Position numbers and translations under genes: made by a program. The notes beneath the pieces were generated by a model. The model was not told the origin of the DNA, ran no database searches, and saw only the letters and a program-made list of their open reading frames with translations. A DNA stretch of 64,000 nt from Branchinecta lynchi (taxonomy: Eukaryota; Arthropoda; Branchiopoda; Anostraca; Branchinectidae). Of the stretch, positions 51,094-61,997 are shown one piece after another; the first letter of the stretch is position 1; every line of letters starts with the position of its first letter. Location: contig JAKZAP010000007.1 in assembly GCA_023053575.1 (NCBI GenBank), forward strand, positions 24,329,464-24,393,463. The letters are read 5' to 3'.

Positions 51094-51741
51094 CAGTGGC
51101 ACCATTTCAGTAGACCTCAGGGTGGGGGGGGGGGGGGCAAAAATCCATTTTGGGCCCCCATCCTAGACCTGCTCAAACACAAAATTTAATTGCTTTTTTT
51201 GGGTAAAATAAAAGTAGTTTTAAAATATACCACAATGGGCATATGCAAGAATCACACATTGTTCAAAGACCCTTCACAAATAAAAATGTTCACTGGAGTA
51301 TGTTCTGACCTGGAGTTTGAGCCCTATCCATATACAGAATAAGCGACTTTAGACCCTCCGAGACTTTCGATCGAAACCCTATCGAGATTTGTCGCGATCT
51401 CGAGAAGTAGATATGGATTTGTGAAATCGTTTGAGTTCGGAGACGGGGTTAACGTCTTAAAACATCTAACAAACACCAAATTATCTTAAAACTGAGCGCC
51501 GCAGGCAAAAAAAAAAAAAAATCAGCCTGTTTTCTGCTAAAATACAAAGATTTTGTTTCAAAACTAGATTACTAATTGTGCGGTGCAGTGTGAAATTTAC
51601 GATTTGATAAATGTCTTTACTTCAGCATGTCAAACAACTAGGAATAAAGACAAAAAAACTCGGATTTTGGGCCCCTTTCCAATTCAGCTGGGGCCATGCC
51701 CCCCCCCCCTGCACCCCCCCCCCCCCCCAATGGCGCCACTG
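51094..51741 (+). mobile_element. hAT-like element, family A relative, intact ends
   Basis: Ends CAGTGGCACCATT and AATGGCGCCACTG (12 of 13 paired) and a perfect 8-base duplication TATTTACG (51086-51093, 51742-51749). A G run lies just inside the left end (51124-51137) and C runs at the right (51700-51728); AGCGCCGCAGGCAAAAA is in the middle, as in the family A elements. 648 bases, no transposase. Confidence 0.88.
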
Positions 51742-51759
51742 TATTTACGCATACTTCAT

Positions 51760-52540
51760 CAGGTCAGAGAGACTTTATTAGATAATATGTATATACTACA
51801 CTTGGTCTACCTAAAAGAACTTGAACTATCCTAGGGAGTAGGTGGCTTTTCTGCTGTATACGGTTGTGTTTAACTCGTAAGGGGGAGGGAGGCTCATGGC
51901 CTGTCAACTTATGCCTAAAACACAAGTTAACCCTGATTTGGATGCAGGACACCAGAAACCAAGAAGGGCATAGCTCATAGCTGCTCTGGGGGATACATTT
52001 TTTCTCCAGACATCGGTGTAATGCAGTAGTTTTAATTGACAAATGAAAATTATAAATGGTACCTTCTGAGTGGATATAATGGGGTAGTACAAACGTGCGG
52101 AAGGGGTGCTCAGTATGAAAGTGCTTTGGGTTATAGTCTAGCCCAGTGGTTCCCAACCTTTCCCGTACCGTATATCCCTTAATCAAGGTTCGAAAAGGTT
52201 GGGTACCCCCTATTTCAGGTAGTGAAAAATACGATAATTATTGTCATATATGATAAGGCATACATGTATAGAAACTTATTCAAAATCAATGAGACACTTA
52301 AGGCTGCATTGTAGCAAAAATTTTGTCAAATCTCGGCTCGATGTCGTTAACGGCTGTCATTAAACGACGTCATTAAACTGGCACATCCGTACTTTGATCA
52401 AGCTGTATCGTAAACATTTTCGTTAGCTTAATTCGGAACCTGAATGACAATATCAATTGCAATGTCTTCGATTTTTCTTGAAACAATACTGTTTGACACG
52501 GGAATAGATTTTACGGCAGTAGGCTAGATGTCTAGGAATC
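51760..52540. other. Spacer, nothing recognised
   Basis: The 140-codon minus frame (51764-52186) has no domain or splice support. GGGATATACGGTACGGGAAA, read on the minus strand near 52165, resembles other low-copy repeats but has no partner here. Confidence 0.3.
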
Positions 52541-52544
52541 AATA

Positions 52545-53700
52545 TTGTTCCATTGTTCTGGATCTGTCGTTATCGATGGTATTTCTTCAGAGTTCTTCAA
52601 AACTGAATGTCCTGTTCTGATCCAACATCTACAACTACTGTTCCAAATGTTTCTTTCCCAATCTCAGGTCCCGAATAGCTTCCTTGTTGGACCCGTAACA
52701 TCTGTCCTTAAGCGAGGCAAGGACCCTGAACAGTGCACTAGTTTCCGTCCGATTACAGTATCATGTACACTCAGTAAAATTGTTGAGTATGTCCTTCTTC
52801 CCGAACTTCTTCAAAAATGCAATTTTGGAAATATGCAATTGGGTTTCAGGGATGGTACGGGTTGTGCGCATGCTCACCACGGAGATTTCGATCAGCTACA
52901 TTGCGTATGCTGATGATATCCTCCTAGTCCTAGTTTTCTAAAAATATGAAAATTTTAGCAAACAAACTTTCAGACATCGGACTTGAGATAAATCTGTCAA
53001 AATGTGAATATCTTTGTTTCGGTCGCACAACAACCTCTGAGCGCTTCTGTTGCAATTGGTTCTTTTTCTATTTTTTCGTCTGAGTCGCTGAAATGGCTCG
53101 GGCTTACCTTCAAATCTACATTATCTTTAACGTGCTCCTCTATTTTAAAAACAGAATCAAATTCCATTAGATTTGGTTACGGGCGTTTGGTCCCAAATAG
53201 AGGAAAATATTCACGCAAGGCGCTCGGAAGGTTGTATAGTGCTTTTTGCGGACCACATATCCACAACTGTTCCGGAGATTACCATACCCTAAGGAAAAAA
53301 GATGTTAAAAATTTGAGAAGTTGTTTTTTTAAATATTGTATATTTCTGACGTATCTTCCAAAATCTTTTCGTAATCGTAAATTGATTTCGAATTTTAATG
53401 TTCAGGATAGTATTAATACACTTTTTCGTTCGCATTCAAATCTATTTTCGCTCCACAAACATCCTGCCCTCTCAGCCCATGAAATTATTAGCCAGTTTTT
53501 CATTCCTGAACCCGATTAATGTGCTTGTCAGTGTGTACAAATTTTAAGTCTATTTAGTGTGTTTTTTATTTATATGAAAAGAATGTTGTCGTGTTTATTT
53601 ACATTGTTTTGTTTAAGTGTTTTAATATGTATATTTTACTTTTGTTTTTATTCATACTCCGCTGTTACGCAAAAAGCGGTTCATAAATAAATAAATAATT
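52545..53700 (+). mobile_element. Broken LINE with internal deletion
   Basis: The frame 52545-52913 has the reverse-transcriptase blocks SFLVGPVTSVLKRGKDPEQC, FRPITVSCTLSKIVEYV and MQLGFRDGTGCAHAH. It then jumps to AYADDILL in another frame (about 52900-52930), so the motif A region is deleted. 53004-53519 gives the C-terminal half with KWLGLTFKSTLS and LRSCFFKYCIFLTYLPKSFRNR. The tail is ATAAATAAATAAATAATTAA (53681-53710). It is a relative of the LINE at 30130, with frameshifts; inactive. Confidence 0.85.
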
Positions 53701-53739
53701 AAAATAAATAAATTGGCTTTCAGTAAGCCTTGCAATAAG

Positions 53740-53871
53740 CCTCCCCCCCCCCCAGGTGTAAAAAAGAAACGATTCGGCAGTTTTTCCTAAAAATATATAT
53801 TTTTTCGCAGAACAGTCGGTAAAAACAGATAAGCCTACCCCCCAAAAACATTCTTGCTAGTGATGCCTCTG
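53740..53871 (-). mobile_element. hAT-like family C right end
   Basis: A C run, ACGATTCGGCAGTTTTTCCT, CAGTCGGTAAAAACAG, and the end GCTAGTGATGCCTCTG. The left end is missing. Confidence 0.55.
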
Positions 53872-54078
53872 CTGGTAACGTTAGGAAGGAGTGGATGACC
53901 ACTCCTTAGCAAAAAGCCAGAGCCAGCCATACCATATCCGTTTTCAAAAGGATTTAGTTGTTATTCTAACCTTATCCGATAATTTCTGAAGTTCGAAGCT
54001 TGTCTAAAAAAAAAAAGTACCCAAGTACCGTCTATGGGTAGACAGCACGTGTTTTCTCGCACTAACGATTTTCACAAC

Positions 54079-54327
54079 CAGGGGCGTCACATATGTGGGG
54101 GGAGGGGCGACGTCCCCCCCCCCCTGAATGTTGTCGTTCAGTCGTTAAAAAATAACCGATTCGGCACGAAGTGCCACGATTTTCTGTAAAAACATCGGTT
54201 TTTCATAAAAATAATAGATTTCTTCATAAAAACATTCAGATTTTCTGAATATCAGTCGGTAAAATGACCAGCGAGTCGGTAAATACCTTACCCCGCCCAC
54301 CAAACATTTTGGCTAGTAACGCCTCTG
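54079..54327 (+). mobile_element. hAT-like MITE, family C, complete
   Basis: Ends CAGGGGCGTCAC and GTAACGCCTCTG are inverted with two mismatches. The flanks TTCACAAC (54071-54078) and TTCACCAA (54328-54335) match at 6 of 8. G-rich and C runs lie near the left end. Inside are repeated GTCGGTAAA and TTTTTCATAAAAATAATAGA motifs. Confidence 0.75.
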
Positions 54328-54344
54328 TTCACCAAATAAAATTT

Positions 54345-54600
54345 TTGACCCTATCCACCTTTGACCTCCACCCAAAATAGAAAAAATCGAGTCTTCGAGT
54401 ATTTTGGGCATGCCCCGAATTTTACCGTATTTTCAACATAGTCTTCAGTTCGGTACGGAAAACAGTTTTCCATATAGACTGTCGGAAAACAGTTGTCCTT
54501 GGGTCGTAGTATCGTAAATGCCCTACCGGCGATACTTGGCGGTCTAGATAGAATAATGTATATGGATAGAAAGATTAGAAAGGCTGAACAGTGGAACAGG
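54345..54600. other. Spacer, nothing recognised
   Basis: No frame or repeat was supported. Confidence 0.3.
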
Positions 54601-54629
54601 TATTAAATTAATAAGGGTACTGAAGCCCT

Positions 54630-54765
54630 ACCAGAACTGAGAGAGAGATACTGACTGACTTGGAACAATGTAAAGGCTCTTATGGGTCTGGACTTACTAC
54701 AGTTACCCCAAGTAGAGACACAAAGAAAACACTGACATACAGTAGAGGTATGCTTATGTGAACAC
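54630..54765 (+). repeat. Repeat E fragment
   Basis: ACTGACTGACTTGGAACAAT, ATGGGTCTGGACTTACTACA and GTTACCCCAAGTAGAGACAC match 57305-57440 and, inverted, 63720-63850. Confidence 0.65.
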
Positions 54766-54829
54766 CTCTCTAGATTTTTCCATACCTTGTCTTTGTTTCT
54801 GGCTTCTAAAACAGCCAAAGAGAAAGGAA

Positions 54830-56125
54830 AAATAAAAAACTTTATATCATTGAACAGCTAACTGTTTCAGCAATCCTTCTGGCATTAAAGAACAACTAAA
54901 ATATTTTTATTGAAATAAGTTTCCTATTTAAAAACTTCTCTTTCTTCCTTTTGTTGGTTCGGATTCATCATTAGCGAAGGAAATAGCTTCGGATAGAGCC
55001 ACCTGTCGGTTCGGACTCGCTACTCTCACAGTGAAATTACGCGCCGCTGTCTCGGCCAGATGCTGGCCAGATGTCATGCAATTCGCGGTGGCTAATGGTT
55101 TTTTATTGCGTTATGTTTTTTTGTGTATCTGTGTGTGATTAATTAGTTTTACGTAACTGTGTGAATGAACACAATTAGCTTTGTCAGTTGGGGAAGAGCA
55201 GCGGTCAAGGTACTGACTAGTTTCGTATTTTTATTTACATTCGTGTCCGTTGTTACGAGACGTTTCTTGCGTAAACAAAATTCTTGCGAATGGGTTCACA
55301 CTAACGCGAATGTTGGGGGACGTTTTCGCGTGGCTGGCTCTGGTCCCGTCGAGCTTGACGGGCATTTTTGAGTGGATGCCGCTTGGATGTCGTCGATCTT
55401 TTTGTCATTTTCGCGTGAACGGATGAACAGGTGAACGGGCAATCCAGCTCGACGGATGCCTCCAGTTCAACACCGCTCCGAGGGCAGCGTTTAGCTGAAC
55501 AGGGATATTGTTTAGACCTTCCACTCATATGCTCGCATCCAGCTAAATGGGTATTTTTGCGTGGACGGAGCCCATCTTCCTCAGCCGTTCAAGGCCCTTA
55601 TCCGTTTTCTCATTTTCGCATGCACGAGATCACCCGTTCAGCTGTACAGCCATCCACGCAAAAACGTCCCCTTGCTACATTGTCCGTTTTTAGTTGTTTT
55701 TTCTTTGTCAGCCCATTTTTTCGAGTTTATAACTCCTGTTCACAATCACACGGAAACCCCATTCACGTCACGGGAACGTAGCGGGAGGTGGCGGGAGGCA
55801 CCTGCCGTTCGCTCTCGTTCGGTCTGCTTGATCTAGCCTAGCGCACCTGTTGACAAAAATGCGCTTAATTTCGGAACGCTAGGTGCCGTTTTTCGGACTG
55901 TCTGGATCTTATAAGAAGAATCAGAGTAAAACAAAGCCAAAAGATTCAAACTTGTGATGAAATCTGGTTAATCTAGATGTAAATTCAGAGTTTCTGATAA
56001 GTAGAAAGCCCAAAAAGTTGCCTGGTATGGTTTAATTGTTTTCTTCGGCGAAATCCGATGTCAACAAACGTTCACATAAGCATACCTCTACTGTACCAGA
56101 TCGAGTCAGCATATAGCAAGTATGT
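54830..56125. other. Spacer with GC-richer stretch
   Basis: 55000-55840 is GC-richer and has recurring GAACGGATGAACAGGTGAAC-like and GTCGAGCTTGACGG pieces, some inverted. That hints at a decayed foldback element, but I cannot set its ends. Frames at 55301-55836 are not convincing. Confidence 0.3.
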
Positions 56126-56131
56126 TTGTGC

Positions 56132-56275
56132 TTTTATTCAAACAATGTTTGCAACGGATACGTCAGCTATGATTTTTCATCAGCAATATTTCGGCCCTTC
56201 TTGGCAAGGGTCCTCTTCAGGCTGTCAATCTTCTGGTTCAACTTCGGGGAAGGAAACAAACCTGTAATCAGGTAA
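56132..56275 (-). mobile_element. Hammerhead-bearing repeat, minus copy
   Basis: Minus strand: CTGAAGAG, GACCCTTGCCAAGAAGGGCC, GAAA, TATTGCTGATGA...GACGTATCC, GTTGCAAAC. Core boxes intact. It abuts an inverted copy at 56278. Confidence 0.65.
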
Positions 56276-56277
56276 TC

Positions 56278-56456
56278 AGGATTACAGGTTTGTTTCCTTC
56301 CCCGAAGTTGAACCAGAAGATTGACAGCCTGATGAGGACCCTTGCCAAGAAGGGCCAAAATATTGCTGATGAAAAATCATAGCTGACGTATCCGTTGCAG
56401 ACATTGTTTGAATAAATGTTTCAAAGTCAGCTTGGGCTCAAAGAATATTTATCTAC
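56278..56456 (+). mobile_element. Hammerhead-bearing repeat, plus copy with a broken core
   Basis: CTGATGAG and stem II are intact, but the conserved GAAA is AAAA (GGGCCAAAATATTGC at about 56353), so the catalytic G is lost. Forms a long hairpin with 56132-56275. Ends AGCTTGGGCTCAAAGAATAT. Confidence 0.65.
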
Positions 56457-56464
56457 GAAGTACG

Positions 56465-56636
56465 GATTACAGGTTTGTTTCCTTCCCCGAAGTTGAACCA
56501 GAAGATTGACAGCCTGACGAGGACCCTTGCCAAGAAGGGCCGAAATATCGCTGATGAAAAATCATAGCTGACGTATCCATTGCAAACATTGTTTGAATAA
56601 ATGTTTCAAAGTCAGCTTGGGCTCAAAGAATATTTA
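56465..56636 (+). mobile_element. Hammerhead-bearing repeat, plus copy with intact core
   Basis: Direct repeat of 56278-56456 with CTGACGAG, GACCCTTGCCAAGAAGGGCC, GAAA, GTATCC. Period about 187 between the two plus copies. Confidence 0.65.
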
Positions 56637-56639
56637 TGT

Positions 56640-57480
56640 TTGTGCTTTTGAGGATCTGAGATATCTCTGACCAACTCGGTGCAGTCTAGTACACTAAGCC
56701 CTTCTTTGATACCCATGCTCAAATGGCGTGGCATCAGTGTAGCCAATTGGTGCACGTTCGCGCCATTCTGGCACCATTTGGGTATTGTTTTAGGCGGCTG
56801 CACTTTAAATTTGTAATGGAGCATTTGTGCACATTCCAGCACATTCCCCTAAATCTCTGCATCAATTTGTAGATATTTCACAAGATAATATCACTTAGAT
56901 TTTAAATTTTAATATTGAGGGTTGCAGCAGGGTTGCGGGGGCAATTGTCACAAGTTTTGCTAGGGGGGTGAGATGAGGGGTAACTACTGCAAAATATACT
57001 ACTTTTGAAGTATTAAAATATTTTAAAATACAGTAAGTTGAAGAGTAAATAGTGCGAGGGTTTCTTCAACAGCTGTATGGCAGTAGAGCCCTGTAGAAGA
57101 AGTGTCAAGATAACAGCCGATTGGTTGTCTATCATTGTCATTGTGACGTCAAATTTGATGCACTGCAGAGCAGTAGCGGGTAATCGACCAGTCATACACA
57201 AATCCTAAATTTTTGGGCATGGTGCCCCAAAGTCTGGGCATGCCCGGACTCATGTGCATGGTGCCCATACGTTGGTTATTTAATTAATAAGCCCTTATTA
57301 TGTACTGACTGACTTGGTATTAATGAACAATGCAAAGGCTTTCTCCTTTTATGGGTCTGGACTTACTTCAGTTACCCCAAGTAGAGACCCAAAGAAAACA
57401 TCTACAGACCAAAACGTATCCAGAGAGGTATCTCTGACCAAATCGAGGCAGTCTCCAGGGGGAGCTCCATCCAAACGACC
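56640..57480 (+). mobile_element. Repeat E / CAGTCTAGTACA element, copy 1
   Basis: CAGTCTAGTACACTAAGCCC (56683) followed by GATACCCATGCTCAAATGGC and GGCGGCTGCAC aligns with the inverted copy at 63373-63710. From 57110 the sequence GACGTCAAATTTGATGCACT ... GGGCATGGTGCCCCAAAGTC ... ACTGACTGACTTGGTATTAA aligns with inverted 63700-64000. A piece of repeat A's end (AAATATTTTAAAATACAGTA) lies at 57010. Terminal ends are related to the foldback at 49743. Confidence 0.6.
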
Positions 57481-57688
57481 TACGCTCTTGGCATGGGGCG
57501 AAATTCAAAATTCTCGTTTGTGAGCCAGGCGCCGGTGATGGGAAGATGCCATTTTTTCTTATAAGCTTATAAGCAAAAAAAATGGGGATGTGAACTGGTT
57601 AGATGAATTTACCTTCGGGCGGGATCACTGTTCCTATGGCCAGCTTCTACCAGACTATTGTAGTGGTTTGCAAACTCTGTTCACAAGC

Positions 57689-57760
57689 CCCTTGGTAGCT
57701 CAGTGGTAGAGTGACTGCCTTGTAAGCAGAGGGTCCTGGGTTCAAATCCCGGCTGAGGAG
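57689..57760 (+). mobile_element. tRNA-Thr(TGT)-like SINE head
   Basis: Box A TAGCTCAGTGGT (57696-57707), anticodon loop CTTGTAA with TGT at 57721-57723, box B GGTTCAAATCC (57739-57749). The T stem pairs fully; the acceptor has a mismatch at the first pair and the anticodon stem an A.A at its base. The downstream bases (TCAGTTCACTACTTA) match those after the tRNA part at 9437-9453, so I call it a SINE head. A real, slightly mutated tRNA gene is possible. Confidence 0.6.
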
Positions 57761-57779
57761 CATTTTTGTCTATCAGTTC

Positions 57780-58060
57780 ACTACTTACAAATATTTTAAA
57801 ATACTGCAATTTGAAGAGTAAATAGTGTGAGGGGTCCTTCAACAGCTATATCGCAGTAGAGCCCTGTAGAAGAAATGTTGAGATAACAGCAGATTGGTTG
57901 TCTACCGTTCTGATGTCAGATTCGACGCGCTGCAGAGCAGTAGCTGGGAATCCACCAGTCATGCACAAATCCTCAATTTTTGGGGATAGTGCCCCAAAGT
58001 CTGGGCATACCCGGACTTATGGGCATGGTGCCCATACGTTGGGGTACCATGCCCTGTGAA
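57780..58060 (+). repeat. Repeat E, second copy
   Basis: AAATATTTTAAAATACTGCA, AGCAGATTGGTTGTCTACCG, GGGCATACCCGGACTTATGG and GGGCATGGTGCCCATACGTT align with 57000-57290 after a gap that holds the SINE head. Confidence 0.65.
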
Positions 58061-58199
58061 ATTTGGTTAAACTGAGACTGGCTAGCCTAATAGGGTTGTC
58101 TTCCTGTCCTAGATCAAAAGATACCTTATTTCACTTTCTATCCAACCTCATTTTCCAGTTTTCAAAATGTTCAAGCACTTCCAAGATACATAGAGTTTT

Positions 58200-58364
58200 G
58201 TAGAGACATAACTCTTGTTATTCAAAACAGTCGTTTTTCCTGCAAAAACAGTAATTTTTTCTGCAAAAAACGTCAGTAGAAATGACCAGCCAGTCGGTAA
58301 ATACCTTTACCTTGCCCCCCCCCCCCCCCAAGAAAAAAACACATTTTGGCTAGTAACGCCTCTG
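58200..58364 (-). mobile_element. hAT-like family C right part
   Basis: CAGTCGGTAAATACCTTTAC, a C run (58315-58330) and the end ACATTTTGGCTAGTAACGCCTCTG (split at the C run). The left end was not found. Confidence 0.55.
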
Positions 58365-58405
58365 CCAGTTCCTACCTGTAGACAACTCTCTCCAAATCTC
58401 TTTAC

Positions 58406-58519
58406 CTTGTTTAAATCAACAAACGGAAGGAGAAGTTTCAAAATTCCAAGGCCTTCTGTAAACACAACTTTTTTAATTGACTGTGGTGCAAAAAAGTTGC
58501 CGAAACGGGTAGCTGTTGA
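58406..58519 (-). CDS. Candidate internal coding exon, unknown gene
   Basis: Minus strand, 38 codons, phase 0 at both ends: acceptor-like AACTTGGTATCAG, donor AACAAG|GTAAAG. It reads RFGNFFAPQSIKKVVFTEG followed by LGILKLLLPFVDLNK; an in-frame TAG lies 12 bases upstream of the acceptor junction. I do not recognise it. The opposite strand is also open (a frame ending KLPKRVAVD), so strand is inferred from the splice sites. It lies next to the family C element end. Confidence 0.4.
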
Positions 58520-58559
58520 CTGATACCAAGTTGGCTATTTTCCCATTCTGTTTGAATGT

Positions 58560-59000
58560 TAGTGGTAAGCAAGCAACAGAGGCAAGGTATGGACAAATAA
58601 GAAAGAGTTATTCAAATAAGCACACCTCTGCTGTACTGTAGGCTATGTGTGCTATGCCCTTGCTCCAGGGCACTGTGCCCCAGTTTGTGAGGCCTGTGCT
58701 CATTTGTTCAGGCAAGTTCTAACGCTGGAGTGCACTGTGCCAGAATTGAGGATTTTAGTGTGACTGATAAGTGTGCATTTCAGCATGGTTATAAAAAATG
58801 AGTTTACTATACTAGGTGATTCAAGTCGTCACAGTCCCACGGATTACTTGTATAACTTCTTTTTATTCAGCCTAGTTGCATTTCCTTAATTCCGTTGACA
58901 TTTTATTTAGTGGTTTAGGGTATCCCAGCATTAGGTGTAGCCTAACTGGTTGGATATATGGTAAGGGCTATTCAAAGTGTGGGTACATTCTGTGTGCAGT
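58560..59000. other. Spacer, nothing recognised
   Basis: Possibly intronic; no repeat ends are visible apart from a GCAAGGTATGGACAAATAAG piece resembling 54780-54800. Confidence 0.3.
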
Positions 59001-59003
59001 AAA

Positions 59004-59334
59004 AGCCGCGTTCGATTCAAAAACAGTTATCCATTGTTGTTGACGACCAGTCCTAGATGCCATGGCGTAGTGCTCTTGTTGTTTTGTTTAAAAGCTGTAG
59101 TCGTAGTTCCACAAAGTCGCATAATATCCGAAATTCCTGACGGAAGTTTTTTTTCGTTCTAGGATTCTCCTCAAAGTTCTAGCGATGATAAAAATCGTTT
59201 GTCTATTGTCGTTCGATTCGCTCAACAAAAAATGAAATTTTCGTTGAGAATGACGTCGTTATCCATGAAGAAAACGACTATAGACGATTTTAGGATAACG
59301 TAGGTGGATCACTGTTGGTGAATCGAACACGGCT
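59004..59334. mobile_element. TIR element, 331 bp
   Basis: AGCCGCGTTCGATTCAAAAA and, inverted at the right, GGTGAATCGAACACGGCT, with CAGTTATCC / GGATCACTG just inside. Inner arms TTGTCTATTGTCGTTCG and ACGACTATAGACGA are also inverted. The target duplication is unclear. No coding. Confidence 0.65.
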
Positions 59335-59704
59335 ATTGCCTATGTACCATTGACATAATTCCGGTTAACATGCGGAGTCCTTTTTTCGCGAACGTGAAAA
59401 CCACACATAGACAAGCAGATAATTATTTTCTTGTCAACCTTCCATTTAAGTTTGATATTAAAAAAAACTTTTCAGAGATCATTTGCATATCCAAAATATT
59501 TAAGTTACTTCTGTTGTTGGACTAGTGTTACCTCTTTGAAAAAAAGGTCAGCCCTACATGCATGGCATGGTTGTTTACTCGGACAGTGGTTTGGGGGAAA
59601 TCATATTGACCCAGCTTGGTAATTGAGGCTCCTCACCTGAAACAGCACTACCAGAGCCAGAGCAAAGTCTCCTGAAAGTTCCTTAAATTTTGTATATCTT
59701 TCAG

Positions 59705-59829
59705 TGTCAGATCAGGACCAAAGTAATGAAAACGCAGCACCAAGTCTGATAGAAGAAAGATACTTCAGAGCTGTTGCTTTAGCTCAGGAGATACTTCTCG
59801 AAATTCGAAAAGACTCCAGCTCTTACCAG
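59705..59829 (+). CDS. Candidate internal coding exon, unknown gene
   Basis: Acceptor TATATCTTTCAG, donor TACCAG|GTAGGC; an in-frame TAG lies 7 bases into the intron side. The frame (two bases, then 41 codons) gives SDQDQSNENAAPSLIEERYF, then RAVALAQEILLEIRKDSSSY. The second half would make an amphipathic helix. No family was recognised. A possible further exon near 60079 (LSLGDLLDQGIVRQICRLHT) does not match its phase, so other exons may be missing; the assembly gap follows. Confidence 0.5.
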
Positions 59830-60455
59830 GTAGGCCACTAGTTATAGGCTACTAGTTACCACTGATGATGTTGTGCCTCGAAGGTTTAAGACTAGCTTTC
59901 TCTGATAATTTACTTGCTTGACTGGGGAGGCCATGATTCAAGTCAGCAAGGCTTTATGGATTATTAATTTATTTTGTAACTTCCGAATGGCAAGAAAACA
60001 AGAAAGATATACTTCCGCTGTGGTGCTTGGGGATAACTCTACGTCTTAACGCTCATTTTATAGAATCACATTTTTCAGCTTTGTCTCTGGGAGACTTGCT
60101 TGATCAAGGGATTGTGAGACAGATCTGCAGGCTTCATACTAGTATTATTCTCTACAGAAATCCTATAACTGAATTGAGCAACAACTTGGCAATCTATTAT
60201 ATAACAACACAGACAGGGCTAAATGAAAAGAATGCTGCTTGAGGTCAAACAAGACTGGTAGGAATGCTACCAGTAGAATAGAATGCTAACAGATAGACAG
60301 TCGTTTCTGGCTACCTTGCGTATAAAGTAGTAGCATAGTTATTTATAGAACCGGTGGAAAGAAAGTCTAATGAAAAAATACCCATTCAGGCAAAATCTTA
60401 CTGTCGTGCTCCCTACAGTCAGTTGTGTACCTTGCAGAAGAGCCAGGAAGCATTA

Positions 60456-60555
60456 NNNNNNNNNNNNNNNNNNNNNNNNNNNNNNNNNNNNNNNNNNNNN
60501 NNNNNNNNNNNNNNNNNNNNNNNNNNNNNNNNNNNNNNNNNNNNNNNNNNNNNNN
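60456..60555. other. Assembly gap, 100 N
   Basis: A run of exactly 100 N, the usual placeholder for a gap of unknown size. Translations across it are meaningless. Confidence 0.99.
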
Positions 60556-60738
60556 GCAGGAAAAAGCTAACTTAAAAAATCTCACCTGTAGTGCCCACTT
60601 TTTGTGATCACGGGTATTGACTAGCCTACAGTAGCTGCTGCTGCCAGGACGTCACTCCATCCTGTTTCTGAGAATTCTTAGGATCCCGGTGTGTAATCCG
60701 CTGTAAATGATAGAATTTGTAAGAGAAGCAGTTAAATA

Positions 60739-61026
60739 TTAGTCAACACGAAAAAAAAAAATAGTGTTCAGAAAAGTTTTGCATGTGGCTCTTTTTATTT
60801 TGTTCTTGGGTATCATAACTACTATCGTGACCTTCAATATATTGTCAAATTGTGCTTCTCCAAAACGATACCTAGTAGCTGGCTTATAGTCTTTCATGCT
60901 GCCTTTTAGCGTTACTGTTCGTATGTGATCCTTTCTGTTCAATAATTTAAAGCTCGAATTCTCAGTTTCTAGGATTCTGTAAAATTTTCGACAGATTTCG
61001 TAAAATTTTTTCGCTCTGCACTGCAC
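60739..61026 (-). mobile_element. hAT-like family A fragment with a readable frame
   Basis: The minus strand aligns with 20290-20520: both contain ATCCTAGAAACTGAGAATTC. Here the frame is open for 95 codons: FYRILETENSSFKLLNRKDH, TVTLKGSMKDYKP, RYRFGEAQFDNIL. The copy at 20300 gives the same residues with one frameshift (FYRILETENSIFKVWNRK, then VTLKGSVPDDRPTIRRRFDE). I do not recognise the protein. It may be the remains of a gene part carried by the parent element. Confidence 0.55.
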
Positions 61027-61029
61027 CCC

Positions 61030-61760
61030 TCAAACGAGAATGCACTTCAGATACTCCTGTACACAGAAAAACTACAAAAAAAAACTAATTGCAATTCAGT
61101 TACTGTGGTCCAATTCAGAGTTAGTGCCCAAAGAATCTATATTTTCTGTACCTATGCTGAATGATTACTGTTCGGCATCTATTTACTTCTATGTACTGTA
61201 CCCTGTCAGCTTCCCTGGACAATCATTATCTCAAATTCATCATGTAGCCTTTCAAGAAATTATGTTATAGGCTAGCGACTGTGAGATACAGTCTGGATAC
61301 AGTAGTTCATCTAAACAGTCACAAATATTTATTAACAATAGCAGAATCTGAATAGCTTTGGCCTACCCACAAATGACTGATCTACCTCACAGTCAGGAAC
61401 TACAACCTAACTCCTTGAAAGGCTATACTAAAAATCAGCTATAGAAGATTTCCAGCCACAATCACCACCATCATCAATAATCTCATTTTAGGACAAATAG
61501 GGAAGTTAGGGCCTAAGCCCTGCTGGGACGTGGCAACGAATTGTTATGCATCTCACTATTGATGAGTGGGATTGTCGCTAGTAACCCCACTCATAGATGT
61601 GTGGACTCGGCGTAAGAGTATCCTGGACACGTGACTCCAGGCGCATCGGTACCAAGGGCGGTCATGGCCACCAGCCTCAATGATGAGTATAGAAGCTTCA
61701 TTATAGAGTAAGATCATGACGGCCAGGGTCTGCGTATCCTATAGAGTATATGTGTACAAA
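61030..61760. other. Spacer, nothing recognised
   Basis: A 3'-UTR-like stretch near 61510-61760 (GCCTAAGCCCTGCTGGGACG ... AAATAAAGATATGAGG) might be a SINE or LINE end. No partner occurs in this window. Confidence 0.3.
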
Positions 61761-61997
61761 TAAAGATATGAGGCTTGAGCCCAGACTGGGGGAAACACAC
61801 TTCTGGGATGCACATAAGAAATCGACCCACAAAATATTTTTGGGAGCACAGAAGAACGCCAATTTCTCCAATCCAATTCCAATTTCTTGGAATTTGTTCA
61901 GTTTTCCGGATGTGGTGCAGTAGCCTATGTTTCTTGTCTATTTTTTTTTTTACTGTTTAACTGTTCAGCCAAGGTGGATTCCAGGTGGATTCCCAAC

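Noticed and set aside
51764..52186. 140-codon minus frame
   Set aside because: No domain, no repeat of the frame elsewhere and no splice support; likely chance in moderate-GC spacer.
60079..60242. Second exon following 59705-59829
   Set aside because: The acceptor is plausible, but the frame that stays open does not match the phase of the upstream exon, and no donor follows before the stop.
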